A stretch of DNA of 64,000 nucleotides from JASHVB01 sp963780805 (GCA_963780805.1 CAWADP010000010.1:1-64000), one strand, 5' to 3'; shown: positions 34,773 to 45,447, counted from the first letter of the stretch. Notes: generated from the sequence alone by a model not told the origin. A program made the numbers and translations.

Positions 34773-36258
34773 TCATGCGATGCTTGCAGACCCACCTGAG
34801 GATTGCATCGACGGCGCAAGCGGATGCTGGCGAGCCGCACCCGAAACCGGGAAGCCAGGAGAAACGGCCGTTGGGAATACCGGTCCCCGGGCTTGACCCA
34901 GCAGCCAGCCAGCAACCATGGGGTCGAGGCGCTTAAGGCCGCGCGCCATGGTTTTCGGACCAGCCGGCTTGTATCCTTTCGAGGTACAGCCGGACCAGCC
35001 GCCCATTCTGGCTGCGATCCAGGCGTACCATGCGAGCAATTTCGGGTCGAATGGGTTCTTCAGCTTTGCGGTCCTCCCCTCGAGCGTGGCATTGATCGCC
35101 CGCAGCGCCGCCACCTCGGCGGGATCGGCAATCACATTGGTCAGTGGCTGCCGGGTGCTGCCGTCGCGGCCGATCACCAACTGCATCACACGGACTGCGG
35201 CGATCAGCCCGACCGTCACCAGCTTCAGCAGGTTGTTGGGGGTGGTGATCTGCGAACTCTCCACCTTCACGCCGTCGGTCTTCATCGTGCGGAACACCTG
35301 CTCGATGGTCCAGCGCCGGCGGTACCAGCGCACCACCTGCATCGCATCCTCGACGCTGCTCACCGCGTGCGTGGTCAGCAGGCACCAGCGTACCCGTTGC
35401 TTCGGGTCGGGTGGGGCGACCTCGCGCACGTCCACCACGCGCAGGGTCAGCGTTGCCGGCAATGCCGTGTCGGCCGTGGTGGGCCGCGTTACAGCGACTT
35501 CGCCGAACCGCACCGCGACCACAGCGGTGCGCTCGGCTCTCTGCCCCTTGCCGGACCCGGCCAGCCGGGCCGGCACCGTGATGGTATACTGCGCGACCTC
35601 CGACCACGTGGCGCAGGTCTGGAACAGCTTGCGGCCAGATCCCACCGAACGGTCCTGCGCGGCGCGGACCAGCAGATGCACATTGGCTGGACGACGCGAA
35701 CTGGTCGTAGATGTCGCCCTCGCGGTCCTCCACCGCAGTGATAGTCGCCGCCCTGGCCAGCAGGTCCTCTGCGACTTCCATCCCCGCCAGCCAGCGGCGC
35801 GATTCCTTGTCGTCGGCCGGGCGTTGCTTGTGGTCTTCGGCTCGGCCGGGGTCGCGATTGATCACCGCGGCGCTCACCAACCCGAGGATGCCGCCGTGAT
35901 CGGCGTCCACCGCGATGACCGGGTGCACCAGCACGCCGATGTCCTTGCCGTTGCCCACCGTGCCGAAGCCCCGCTTGCTGGCGGTATGCCCGGCGAAATT
36001 CAACTCCGTCGTGTCCATCACCGCCAGCGCATGCCGTCCGGCAGCACGCTGACCGGTCAGTTGACCGGCGTGGGCCAGCATCTCGCGGCGGCTGACCGCC
36101 TCGTTGTCGAGGAAGTCGCTGAACCGACGGGTCTGATCCCGGCTCTCGCCCAGCACGTGCAGGCACATGGTCTGGTGCTTCTGCATCGCGCCCAGCAGGT
36201 CATTGCCGGTCGCGGCCAGGCGTTGGTCGCCAAATCGCCCGAGTTGCGCCTCTGCCAT
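34773..36258 (-). pseudogene. IS4 family transposase, one frameshift
   Basis: Start at 36258. The first frame holds the N-terminal DNA-binding region, HALAVMDTTELNFAG (first Asp) and ITAVEDREGDIYDQFA (second Asp). A one-base indel near 35690 moves to the frame with VHLLVRAAQDR and the YREK signature VVRWYRRRWTIEQVFRTMK, which carries the catalytic Glu. The frame continues past the likely element end near 34870 and stops at 34773. The element lies against an IS21 fragment, so it probably inserted into or recombined with IS21. Confidence 0.85.
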
Positions 36259-36344
36259 GCGAATCGCTCCCCCACACTGGTGCGGGGAGGGAGGGAGAGG
36301 TTGGTCTCATTGGCAACGGCACGGTTTCTGCCAGTCCCTGACTC

Positions 36345-36732
36345 GATTGAGGCAAAAAAAGCCAGGCAGGCTGCGCAACCGCAGATGCGCCTCGGCGGGA
36401 CGGCGCGGCCGGTGTAGCGCGATCAGATGGCGGAAGTGATCGGGGCTGCCGCGATAGCCGCGCTCATACGCCATCGCGAACAGCCGGCTGGCGGTCAGAG
36501 TCGGGAACTTCTCCAGCGTGTCGCGGATCGGCGATAGATACGGATCGATCTGCGACGGCCGCGGTGTGACGCCGATCCGCGGCAGCCCGGCCTGTGCCAG
36601 CACCCGGCGCACCACGCTGTGGTGCACGTGCAACTGCCGGGCGATGGTGCCGGTGGTCCACTTCTCGGCGTGATAGTAGTTCTCGGCGTGATAGTAGCGC
36701 AGCACCTGCGCTTCGATCTCGGGCGGCGTCAC
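36345..36732 (-). pseudogene. istA: IS21 IstA N-terminal fragment (copy 3)
   Basis: About 125 codons of IstA, from the start to RLRSLPG, where the IS4 element begins. An 18-bp tandem duplication at 36662-36679 and 36680-36697 repeats YYHAEN/YYHAEK near residue 15. The IS21 leader continues to about 36960. Base differences from copies 1 and 2 are spread throughout, so it is an older, separate copy. Sequence 36961-37176 has no gene. Confidence 0.8.
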
Positions 36733-37176
36733 CGTGGCGCGCTGGCCCCCCCCTCGGGTGGTCTGCCAGGCGGCAGCCGCGATGACGGCGGCGGCGGCGC
36801 AGGAACCCCTGGCGGAGCAGCGGCAGGCAGGAACGGCCGCACCAGTGACAGTGCGGACCGGGCACCCCGGACTTCTCGGCCGGAGCGACGGCGGCGCGTG
36901 TGGCCGTCATCGCGGCCGGCGCCACCAGATCACCACAGGCCGGCGCGGCTGAACCATGATCCTAATTCCGCCAGTTGGCTGATTGCCAATCAGTGCGAAC
37001 TCGGCTCGGACCGAAGTGTTTTATATCAACCTGCTCACCTGAACCCAGGAACCCAGCCTCGGCCATCTTCCCCATCCTCGTGTACGTAGAGCCCGGCGCG
37101 ACCCGATCGATCCCGCGCAGATGCCCGGGTCAAGCCTGGTCAAGTTCGGCCATGACGCAGCTAGGATTAAGACTGG

Positions 37177-37614
37177 TCAGGCATTGCCGGCGACGTAAGC
37201 CTTCAGACTGTCGACCTCGCTCTCCTGCTCCATGATGCGCGCCTTGACGACGTCGCCAATGCTGATCAACCCAACCAGCACGCCGTGATCCGTCACCGGA
37301 AGGTGGCGGAACCGTCCGGCGGTCATCATCGCCATCGCCTGCGGCACTGTGGTATCCGGATGCGCGACCTGGATTGCCCGGGTCATCAACTGTCCCGCAG
37401 TCATTTCCAGCGTCTTCGCGCCGTTCGCGGCCAGGCTGCGCACGATGTCGCGCTCGCTGACGATGCCGAGCAATTGCTCGGCCCGGTCCAGCACCAACAC
37501 GGCGCCGATGCGCCGGGCGGAGAGGACTTCAGCCACATGTGCGATTAACGCGGTGGGGTCGACCGCAGTGATCTCGTATCCCTTATGCTTCAGGATGGCC
37601 GCTACGGTCGTCAT
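37177..37614 (-). CDS. CBS-domain pair protein
   Basis: 145 residues, two CBS domains making one Bateman module. First domain: VAEVLSARRIGAVLVLDRAEQLLGIVSERDIVRSLA. Second: TVPQAMAMMTAGRFRHLPVTDHGVLVGLISIGDVVKARI. Such stand-alone proteins sense adenine nucleotides or SAM and regulate partners. No partner is adjacent. The stop is followed by repeats rather than another gene. Confidence 0.92.
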   Translation of the reverse strand: MTTVAAILKHKGYEITAVDPTALIAHVAEVLSARRIGAVLVLDRAEQLLGIVSERDIVRSLAANGAKTLEMTAGQLMTRAIQVAHPDTTVPQAMAMMTAGRFRHLPVTDHGVLVGLISIGDVVKARIMEQESEVDSLKAYVAGNA

Positions 37615-37784
37615 ACGCTGCTCTCCCCTAGGTTGGGGCAGGACGATGATCCGGTTTGCGGTCGAGCGGCGGGGTATCGAGGAGACGGTAAGGCCGGATC
37701 ACGGGCCCGCGGTGATTTCCGCAGGTATCATGCGCGATCCGGTCCCCGGGTGCAAAACTTATACGTGCAGTGCAGCAAATTCCG

Positions 37785-37958
37785 CTACCATAAGGTACTG
37801 CCTGCCATCAAACCGGCGATGAGCAGTACCACGAAGATCACGATCGCGATAAAGAACAGGATGCGGGCAATGTCGGCAGAGGCGGCAGCGACGCCGCCGA
37901 ACCCGAAGATGGCCGCAATGATCGAGATCACAAGGAAGAACAGAGCCAGCCGTAACAT
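37785..37958 (-). CDS. DUF1328 (UPF0391) small membrane protein
   Basis: 57 residues, MLRLALFFLVIS at the N-terminus, two membrane helices separated by GFGGVAAASADIA, and LFFIAIVIFVVLLIAGLMAG at the C-terminus. This is the standard length and pattern of DUF1328. Function unknown, often stress-associated. A TAG stop lies at 37785-37787. Confidence 0.92.
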   Translation of the reverse strand: MLRLALFFLVISIIAAIFGFGGVAAASADIARILFFIAIVIFVVLLIAGLMAGSTLW

Positions 37959-38341
37959 GGGTTTTGTCCCCCGGACTGTTGCTGTCGCTTAAGCTGGGAC
38001 CGCACAAACCGATCCGCCAGTCACACTGGAATGAACCGTCCTGCCGGACGGCTGGAGGGGCGAACGTAGTCTCCCGGGCCCGAGCGTCGGCGGACTGCGT
38101 CCGTCCTGCGGCGCTGCGGTGCATCTGGCCGAGCCCCTCGAAGGGAAACGGGCGGTGGCACCGTCCTCCGTGTCATGCTGCGCAAAGCCGCACCACCCGC
38201 GTCTTTGCCCCTCGTAGTCCGGTGAAAGACATCGATGGTCCGCCTCCGCGCGCCATGACGAACCGGATCGGCGGTACGCTCCGGATCGGCTGTGCTCGCG
38301 CGAATTCGGCGGGGCGGCATCAACCGACCGGGTCGGATGCG
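37959..38341. other. Intergenic region without a supported gene
   Basis: Open frames here are short and of biased composition. The region should hold the promoter of the DUF1328 gene. Nothing else recognised. Confidence 0.45.
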
Positions 38342-40118
38342 CTAATCGGCCGCCATCATCTCCGGACGGGGGGTTAGCTGCGATTCCACCAAGGCGACGA
38401 ATTTGCCGTTGCGGGCCAGCAGCTCGTTGAAGCTGCCTTGCTCCGCTATGCGGCCGTTGTCGAACACCAGGATCTCGTCGGCGTCGCGGACGGTGGACAG
38501 CCGGTGGGCGATAATGAACGTGGTGCGGCCGGCCATCAGCGTCTTCAGCGCCCGGCCGACCTTCGCCTCGGTCGCGGCGTCCAGCGCGCTGGTCGCCTCG
38601 TCGAGGATCAGGATCGGCGGGTCCTTCAACAGTGCGCGCGCAATCGCCAGGCGCTGGCGCTGGCCGCCCGATAGCGTCGCGCCGCGCTCGCCGATCATCG
38701 TCTCGTAGCCCTGCGGCTGGCGGACGATGAACTCATGCGCGTCCGCCATCCGGCAGGCCTGCTCGATCCGCTCGTCGGTCGCGTCGGGGTTGCCGACCCG
38801 CAGGTTGTCGCGGATCGAGCGGTTGAACAGCAGGCTCTCCTGGAACACCACGCCGATCGAGCGGCGCAGGCTATCCAGCGTCACGTGGCGCAGGTTCTGG
38901 CCGTCGATCAGGATCTGGCCGTCCGTCGGGTCCCACAGGCGCTGCAGCAGCGCCATCGTGGTGGTCTTGCCGGCACCGGTATGGCCGACCAGCGCCACCG
39001 AGGTGCCGGGCTTCGCCGTGAAGGACAGGTCGCTCAGCACCGGCAAGGTGCCGGGATAGCCGAAGGAGACGTTCTCGAACCGCACCTCGGCGCGCGGAAC
39101 CCACAGGTCGCGGGCGCTCGGCTCCTCCGGCACCAGGCTGCGGGAATCCAGCACCGCGAAGTATTGCTCGACCTGCCGGCAGCTTGAAGAACAAGCGAGG
39201 ACACGAACGACGCCGGCCGTCTCGAGCTTGCCGATCAGCAGCATGGCGATGCCCATGAAGCTGACGATCTCACCCAGGCTGGCTTGGCCGTGCATGTGCA
39301 GCCACGTGCCGACCACCACGATGGTGATCACGGCAATGGTGCTGGCGGCGCGGGTCATGACGTTGACCAGCGCCCACCAGTTCAGCACCGGGAACTGGTT
39401 GCGGATCAGCTCCCGGGCGATGTCGCCGAACATGCGCAGCTCGGCCTGCAGCCGGGTGAAGGACTGCACCACCATCACGTTGGACAGCGCGTCCTGCGCG
39501 GTGCCGGCGAGCGCGGAGTTATACCCCTCCACGCGGCGCTGCGCGGCCTCGGTGCGGCGCACCACGAAGGCGGTGACCGCAATGAAGACGCAGACCAGCA
39601 CGATCAGCACCAACGCCAGCCGCCAGTTCAGGAACAGCGTGAGCGGCAGCAGCACGACCGCGGAGAGGAAGGTGGAAAGCTGGTCGCGGAAGAACACCAG
39701 CCAGGTCCCGAACAGGGCGTCGGTGCCGACCAGCATGGTCTTGATCACGCGGCCAGAATGCGATTCGCCGTGGAACGACAGCGGCAGGGTCAGGACATGG
39801 CGGAAATAGGCGCTCATGGCGCGGATGCGGTGGCGGTGGGCCAGGCGCTCGGTCTGCACGGAGACCAGGATGTTGCCGCCGATGCCGACCAGCCCGACGC
39901 AGGCCCAGATGCCGAGCAGGATTGCGGCCGTGATGCCAGAATGCCGCGTGCGGCATCTTGTCGGAGCGCGACAACAGGTTGACGACGCGGCCGAACAGGA
40001 CCGGGTCCAGGAACTGCAGGCCGGCGACGATCAGGTTGGCCCCGGCCAGGAGGCCGGCAACGCGAAGGTCGCGGCCCAGGAACAGCAGGACCCGGGCATA
40101 GGTGCGAAGGAAGCGCAT
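38342..40118 (-). pseudogene. ABC exporter of the NdvA (beta-glucan) type, frameshifted
   Basis: Fused membrane and ATPase domains as in NdvA, which exports cyclic beta-1,2-glucan. N-terminus from 40118: FLRTYARVLLFLGRDLRVAGLL and DPVLFGRVVNLLS. The frame breaks near 39950 and resumes at VQTERLAHRHR, then LPLSFHGESHSGRVIKTMLVGTD and the WWALVNVMTRAASTIAVITIVVVGTWLH segment that is characteristic of NdvA. A second disturbed patch at about 39180-39230 replaces the expected FVSSLFFKLP text. The ATPase is intact: GHTGAGKTT, LSGGQRQRLAIARALL, LILDEATSALD. At least two indels make it a probable pseudogene, unless they are sequencing errors. Confidence 0.85.
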
Positions 40119-40225
40119 GCGATATCCCCGGCGGAGGTGATTCCTCTTGTCAGCAGGGAAGATCGCTCACGGCTGTGGCAACAACTTGGCAAATTAGCGG
40201 AAAGGCGAGGAAATCTCGTTACGAC

Positions 40226-40621
40226 TTACCCCTTTTTGCCGCGCGGACCTGCCTTTTTGCCGGCGGCGGCCGGCGCCTTGGGGCTCGCGGCAGGCGCGGG
40301 GCGCGTTCGGCGTGGGCTGTGAGCGGGGGCCGGCGTCTGCTGCCACTCACCCTGATCGGCGAAGCGATCGGGGAATTCGCCCAGGTTTTTCTGGATTTCT
40401 GATTCCTCGACGCTGGTTTCACGCGCGGAGTCCGGATGGTTCTGCGGGTTGGTCAGCCGGCCGGCGTTGCCATTTTCCTCCATGGCGACCAGTTCGCGGG
40501 CGCGTTGCCAATATTCTACGTCCCTGCCATGCGGTTTGCCGTCCGCTTCCCACAGGTGGTAGGCGCGCTCGCGGACGCGTTGCTCGCGCCCCGGGTTGTC
40601 TTGCAGTGGGTTGTTTAGCAT
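40226..40621 (-). CDS. DUF2934 protein with Ala/Pro/Lys-rich tail
   Basis: 131 residues from ATG 40621. Residues 14-45 hold the DUF2934 motif REQRVRERAYHLWEADGKPHGRDVEYWQRA. The C-terminal 40 residues are low-complexity, rich in Pro, Ala and Lys, and end in GKKAGPRGKKG, which may bind nucleic acid. Function unknown. Confidence 0.75.
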   Translation of the reverse strand: MLNNPLQDNPGREQRVRERAYHLWEADGKPHGRDVEYWQRARELVAMEENGNAGRLTNPQNHPDSARETSVEESEIQKNLGEFPDRFADQGEWQQTPAPAHSPRRTRPAPAASPKAPAAAGKKAGPRGKKG

Positions 40622-40793
40622 TGGTCCTCGCGAAGTACGACGGCGGATAGACGGCCCGAATCGCCTTGCGTTGCGGGGCGGGGCTGGCGGCGGTTGTAGG
40701 CGCACCGCGCGCAGTTTCGCCGCTCACGAAATCGCGAGGAACGCCCGCGGTATTCCGGCACGAGAAAAAACAAGTGTCTCCCCTTCAAAAAAC

Positions 40794-42326
40794 GTTACTG
40801 CCCAGGTTCCGGACCCTACCTGGCCTCGGGGCTGGGGCGGCTGGCCGAGGGTTTGGGGGGTAGAGGCCGAAGCCGGGCGAACATTGTGATTGACACGGCT
40901 TCGGGGAGTTGATTCCAAGGAGTTGGTGGATCGCGCTGCGCTCAACCAGCTCTCGAAGGACGAACTCATCGCGCTGCTGCTGGCGCAGGGCGCGCATTGC
41001 CGAGTTGGAGCGCCGTCTCGGGCTGAACAGCAGCAACAGCGGCAAGCCGCCGTCCAGCGACGGACTGAAGAAGCCGCCGCGCGGTCAGCAGCCTGCGGGA
41101 ACGCTCCGGCAAGAAGACCGGCGGGCAGAAGGGCCATCCCGGGGAGACGCTGCGCCGGAGCGAGACGCCCGATGCCGTGATCGACCATTACCCAGCGACC
41201 TGTGCCGGGTGCGGCGAGCCGCTGACCGAGGCGATGGCGACCGGCTATGTCGCCCGACAGGTGTTCGATCTGCCCGAACCGCAGCCGCTGATCGTCACCG
41301 AACACCGCGCGCACGACTGCCGTTGTGCGGCGTGCGGCAGGCAGACGCGGGCGGCGTTCCCCGACTGGGTGACCGCGCCGGTGCAATACGGCAAGCGGAT
41401 CGGCGCCTTCGTGCTCTATCTGCTGCACTACCAGTTGCTGCCGGAGAAGCGTCTGGCCGCGCTGATGGCCGATCTGTTCGGCGTGCCTCTGGTCACCGCC
41501 ACCATCGCCCGGATCAGCCAGGACTGTGCCGAGCGCTTCCAGGGCTTCGCCGAGGCGGTCCGCGACCACGTGGCCGCGGCACCGGTCAAGCACATGGACG
41601 AGACCGGCTTCCGGATTGGCGGCAAGACGCAGTGGCTGCACATCGCCTCGACCATGCTGCTCACTTTCTACCGCGTGTCGGCAAGCGCGGCAACGTCACG
41701 GCATTGTCGTGCATGACCATTGGAAGCCCTACTACACCTGACGGCGTGCTGCACGCGCTGTGCAACGCGCACCATCTGCGCGAACTGAAGGCGCTGGTCG
41801 AGATCGAGAAGGAGGACTGGGCGGGCGAGATGCAGCGGCTGCTGCGCCGCGCCTGCCATGCGGCGAACCTCGCCCGCGAGCAGGGCGTGCCGCTGAAGCC
41901 CGGTCTGATCGCCCTGATCGAGCGACGTTACGACGCCGCTCTCGCAGACGGCCTGGCGTTCCACGAGGCACAGCCCGCGCTGGCCAAGACCAGGCCGCGC
42001 GGCCGGCCGCCGCGACGGGTTGGCCACAACCTGCTGCTGCGTCTCAGCACCCGCAAGCAGGACGTGCTCCGCTTCCTCACCGATCCGCTGCTGCCGTTCA
42101 CCAACAACCTGGCGGAGCGGGACGGGCGGATGATGAAACTGCGGCAGAAGATCTCCGGCGGCTTCCGCTCCGAGGATGGTGCCAAGGACTTCGCCGTCAT
42201 CCGCTCGGTCCTCTCGACTGCCAGAAAGCAGGGATGGAATATCCTCGACACCCTCACCGCTGATCCGGACCGCCTGATCTCACAACTCCGGCTAAGCTGA
42301 TCCGGTCGCCATACCTGGGCAGTTAC
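40794..42326 (+). mobile_element. IS66 family insertion sequence (copy 2)
   Basis: Left end GTTACTGCCCAGGTTCCGG and right end (reverse complement) GTAACTGCCCAGGTATGG are matching inverted repeats. Flanks CAAAAAAC (40786-40793) and AAAAAAAC (42327-42334) are an 8-bp target duplication with one mismatch. It differs in sequence from the IS66 at 3575-5318. Confidence 0.85.
40890..42300 (+). pseudogene. tnpC: IS66 transposase TnpC, several frameshifts
   Basis: One TnpC read over three frames: LSKDELIALLLAQGA at the N-terminus, then AELERRLGLNSSNSGKPPSSDG, then the zinc-finger-like HYPATCAGCGEPL and CRCAACGRQT, then MDETGFRIGGKTQWLHIA (catalytic Asp), and the C-terminal NNLAERDGRMMKLRQKISGGFRS. 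Breaks occur near 41005, 41110-41180, 41690 and 41742. Compared with copy 3 at 62506-63314, bases are missing in the GIVVHDHWKPYYT block. Not functional. Confidence 0.87.
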
Positions 42327-42347
42327 AAAAAAACAAGGTCTACCCTT

Positions 42348-42390
42348 CCCTTGTGGGCTTGAGCCGCGAAGCAGACCAAGCCCACAAGGG
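42348..42390. terminator. Perfect 14-bp hairpin upstream of nadE
   Basis: CCCTTGTGGGCTTG at 42348-42361 pairs exactly with CAAGCCCACAAGGG at 42377-42390 around a 15-base loop. Probably a terminator or an intergenic repeat; the IS66 ends only about 20 bases before it. Confidence 0.55.
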
Positions 42391-42509
42391 GAGGTCGAGT
42401 TCTTCTCTGCTCCGATCGCCGATTTATTTGGATCGGCCTGCCATGCCGATCATGACACAACGGCAGCCCTACCCCATATTCCAGCAGTTGCATGGTCGGA
42501 TCGGCATCT

Positions 42510-44567
42510 ATGTCCTCATTGGCATTCCGCTCGCTATATCACCACGGCTTCGCCCGCGTCGCCGCGTGCACCACACGGACAAGCCTGGCCGATCCGGCCG
42601 CCAACGCGCAGGCCATCCTGAACCTGGCCGAGGACTGCCACTGCCAGTCCGTGGCATTGGCGGTATTCCCGGAGCTCGGCGTCTCTGGCTACGCCATCAG
42701 CGACCTGCTGCAACAGGTCACACTGCTGGACGGCGTGGAAGGCGCGATCGACACGCTGATCGCTGCGTCGGCGGATTTGTTGCCGGTGCTGTTGGTCGGA
42801 GCGCCCCTGCGGCACCAGGGCGCGCTTTATAACTGCGCGCTGGCCATTCACCGCGGGACGCTGTTGGGTGTCATCCCGAAGGTCCACCTGCCCAACTATC
42901 GCGAATTCTACGAACCCCGCCATTTCGTCTCCGGCGATGGCGTCGCCGGGGAGATCGCCGTCGCCGGACGCGGCGTTCCGTTCGGCCCTGACCTGCTGTT
43001 CTCGGCCGACGATCTGCGCGGCTTCGTGGTTCACGCCGAAATTTGTGAGGACGTGTGGGTGCCGATGCCGCCCAGCGGCGAGGCGGCTCTGGCTGGCGCC
43101 ACCGTCTTAGCCAACCTCTCCGCCAGCAACATCACGATCGGCAAGGCGGAGACGCGGCGGCTACTGTGCCGCTCACAATCGGCGCGCTGCCTGGCGGCGT
43201 ATCTGTACGCGGCGGCGGGGGTCGGCGAGTCCACCACCGATCTTGCCTGGGACGGACAGGCGTCGGTGTTCGAGAACGGCCACACCCTAGCGGAGACCGA
43301 GCGCTTCCCTGCCGACCATGCCGCGGCGATCGCCGACATCGACCTCGACCTGCTCGCGCAGGAACGGCTGCAGATGGGCTCGTTCGACACGAACCGCCGG
43401 CGCCATACGCGGCCGTTCCGGACTGTAGGGTTCAAGCTGGACCCGCCCGGCGGCGATGTCGGCTTTCGCCGCCGCGTGGAACGTTTTCCGTTCGTCCCGG
43501 CAGACCGCGAGCGGCTGGAGCAGGATTGTTATGAGGCGTACAACATTCAGGTGTCGGCGCTGACGCAGCGGCTGCGCGCCACCGGAATCAAACGTGCGGT
43601 GATTGGGGTATCGGGGGGCCTGGATTCGACGCAGGCGCTGATTGTCTGCGCCCAGGCATTCGACCGGCTGGGACTGCCGCGGTACGACATCTTCGCCTAC
43701 ACCATGCCCGGCTTTGGTACGTCCGATCTGACGAAACGCAACGCCGTGAATCTGATGCAGGCGTTGGGGGTGACGGCGGACGAGCTGGACATCCGCCCCG
43801 CGGCGACGCGGATGTTGCAGGACATCCGCCACCCCTATGCCAACGGCAAGCCGGTCTACGACCTGACCTTCGAAAACGTCCAGGCCGGTCTGCGCACCGA
43901 CTACCTGTTCCGATTGGCCAACCATCATAATGGCATCGTGATCGGCACCGGCGATTTGTCGGAACTGGCGCTGGGCTGGTGCACCTATGGCGTCGGCGAC
44001 CAGATGGCGCACTACAACGTCAATGCGGGGGTGCCGAAGACGCTGATCCAGCACCTGCTCCGCTGGGTCTTCAATTCACGCCAGTTCAAGCCGGAGGTGC
44101 TGGAGACGCTGGACGCCATTCTGGCCACGGAGATTTCCCCGGAACTGATTCCGGCGGAAGAGGGCGAGGCGCCGCAAAGCACGGAGGCGCAGATCGGCCC
44201 TTACGCGCTTCAGGACTTCACGCTGTACTACACGCTGCGCTACGGCTTCCCGCCGTCCAAGGTGGCGTTCCTCGCGCTGCAGGCCTGGGAGGATGCGGAG
44301 CGTGGCGACTGGCCGCCGCATTTCCCGCCGGAGCGCCGCGTTGCCTTCGACCTGCCGCAGATCCGCCACTGGCTCGAATTGTTCCTGCGCCGGTTCTTCG
44401 CGTTCAGCCAGTTCAAGCGCAGCGCGATGCCGAACGGGCCGAAGGTGAGCGCCGGCGGATCGCTGTCGCCGCGCGGCGACTGGCGCGCGCCGTCCGACGG
44501 CAACGCCAACGCCTGGCTGGCCGATCTGGAGGCGAATGTGCCGAAGAGTGCGGAGGCGATGGGGTAG
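42510..44567 (+). CDS. nadE: Glutamine-dependent NAD+ synthetase
   Basis: 685 residues. Last step of NAD+ synthesis, amidating deamido-NAD+ with ammonia from glutamine. N-terminal nitrilase-type glutaminase domain has the triad Glu (AVFPELGVSGY), Lys (IPKVHLPNYREFYEPRHF) and Cys (HAEICEDVW). C-terminal synthetase domain has the PP-loop GVSGGLDSTQAL near residue 370, GTGDLSELALGW and the C-terminal FSQFKRSAMPNGPKVS. I start it at ATG 42510; no clear ribosome site is seen. Essential in most bacteria, and the frame is intact, which contrasts with its decayed neighbours. Confidence 0.96.
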   Translation: MSSLAFRSLYHHGFARVAACTTRTSLADPAANAQAILNLAEDCHCQSVALAVFPELGVSGYAISDLLQQVTLLDGVEGAIDTLIAASADLLPVLLVGAPLRHQGALYNCALAIHRGTLLGVIPKVHLPNYREFYEPRHFVSGDGVAGEIAVAGRGVPFGPDLLFSADDLRGFVVHAEICEDVWVPMPPSGEAALAGATVLANLSASNITIGKAETRRLLCRSQSARCLAAYLYAAAGVGESTTDLAWDGQASVFENGHTLAETERFPADHAAAIADIDLDLLAQERLQMGSFDTNRRRHTRPFRTVGFKLDPPGGDVGFRRRVERFPFVPADRERLEQDCYEAYNIQVSALTQRLRATGIKRAVIGVSGGLDSTQALIVCAQAFDRLGLPRYDIFAYTMPGFGTSDLTKRNAVNLMQALGVTADELDIRPAATRMLQDIRHPYANGKPVYDLTFENVQAGLRTDYLFRLANHHNGIVIGTGDLSELALGWCTYGVGDQMAHYNVNAGVPKTLIQHLLRWVFNSRQFKPEVLETLDAILATEISPELIPAEEGEAPQSTEAQIGPYALQDFTLYYTLRYGFPPSKVAFLALQAWEDAERGDWPPHFPPERRVAFDLPQIRHWLELFLRRFFAFSQFKRSAMPNGPKVSAGGSLSPRGDWRAPSDGNANAWLADLEANVPKSAEAMG

Positions 44568-44639
44568 GTTGACCGAAAGCAGCGAGTGCCGGGGCGGGAC
44601 GGTTGCCCCCATGCGGCGGTCACTGTCCGCGGGCAGCAA

Positions 44640-44695
44640 AATGTTTTACGCAGATATGAGCAGATGAGCGCCGATGGACGCAGATTAAGATGAAA
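44640..44695. repeat. ACGCAGATG-type repeat next to a GxxExxY remnant
   Basis: Contains TTTTACGCAGATATGAGCAG, then ATGAGCGCCGATGGACGCAG, i.e. spaced GCAGAT units, in the inverse sense to the unit cluster at 47095-47135. It begins within 10 bases of the end of the GxxExxY remnant. Confidence 0.6.
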
Positions 44696-44699
44696 CGTA

Positions 44700-44830
44700 T
44701 CAGAGGCGGTTCACCACGCGTTTGATGTCCAGCCGTGCCCGGGCAAAATTGAGCAGGAGACCGAGCGCAGGCCGGTGTCCGAATTTCTGTGTGTGAGGCG
44801 TAGTTCAGTCTCACCCACCATTGGGCGAGC
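44700..44830 (-). pseudogene. GxxExxY family protein, C-terminal remnant
   Basis: On the minus strand the end reads LGLLLNFARARLDIKRVVNRL and stops at 44700. This is the typical end of GxxExxY (PDDEXK_3) proteins. The upstream part is out of frame and the N-terminal domain is missing. The rest of 44831-45091 shows no supported gene. Confidence 0.55.
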
Positions 44831-45091
44831 GACTGTAAGCGACCGGTGGTATTGACGGCAAGGCGAGACGCTTGCGCGAGGTTGTTCCTTGGTTCGATTG
44901 AAGCGCCTGTTCCTCCGTCCCGACCTGGCATTGTCCGGGCGCCGCACGCAGTCGGTGTCAAATCCGCCGCCGCTTGCGGCGGGACCGGAGCCACGCGCAG
45001 CCGCCGCTTGGCGGCGAGCATGGCGAGGACCCACGATTTGCCACCGCCTGCGCGCGGCGCCACGCTTGGCCAGGACGTCGTGGCGCGCCAA

Positions 45092-45412
45092 TCAGTCACG
45101 GCCATAGCCGCGCGGCGGCTGCACCGCGGCAATGGCATCCAGATCGAGCTCGATGATCTCCTGCAGTGCCAGGGCGGTGGCGTTATCGCGCAGGCTTTCA
45201 GGCAAGGCATCGAACCATGTGGCACATTCGATCTGCACCGCGATCATCTCGGCCAACGCGGCGTTCCAGCGCTGCGTCCGGCTGCGCCGCGAGGGCCGGG
45301 GTTGTCTGATGGTGACCGGCGGTTGCGGCGCCGATCGCCGGTCACGGTAGCGGGCCTGGCGCTCGGCGTTGCTCAGTGCGGTGCTGGCTTCGGGTTCACG
45401 GCCTCTCGGCAT
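45092..45412 (-). CDS. Small hypothetical protein beside IS256
   Basis: 106 residues. N-terminus is basic (LSNAERQARYRDRRSAP), the middle rich in Arg and Pro, and the C-terminus acidic and helical (EIIELDLDAIAAVQPPRGYGRD). ERQARYRxR is a pattern I have seen in small genes near transposons in related bacteria, but no function is known to me. It lies directly downstream of the IS256 transposase on the same strand. Confidence 0.5.
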   Translation of the reverse strand: MPRGREPEASTALSNAERQARYRDRRSAPQPPVTIRQPRPSRRSRTQRWNAALAEMIAVQIECATWFDALPESLRDNATALALQEIIELDLDAIAAVQPPRGYGRD

Positions 45413-45447
45413 GGCTGTTCTCCGTCACGTAACGACGGACCAAGGGA

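Noticed and set aside
36307..36344. IstA fragment read through into FFCLNRVRDWQK
   Set aside because: The extra residues come from the IS4 terminal sequence; the IstA part ends at about 36345.
37964..38377. Open frame upstream of the DUF1328 gene
   Set aside because: Arg/Pro-rich composition with no family features and no ribosome-binding site; a shadow of GC-rich intergenic and antisense sequence.
44620..45225. Minus-strand open frame of about 201 codons as a gene
   Set aside because: Its end is out of frame with the GxxExxY remnant and runs through the repeat; no family recognised and no ribosome-binding site.
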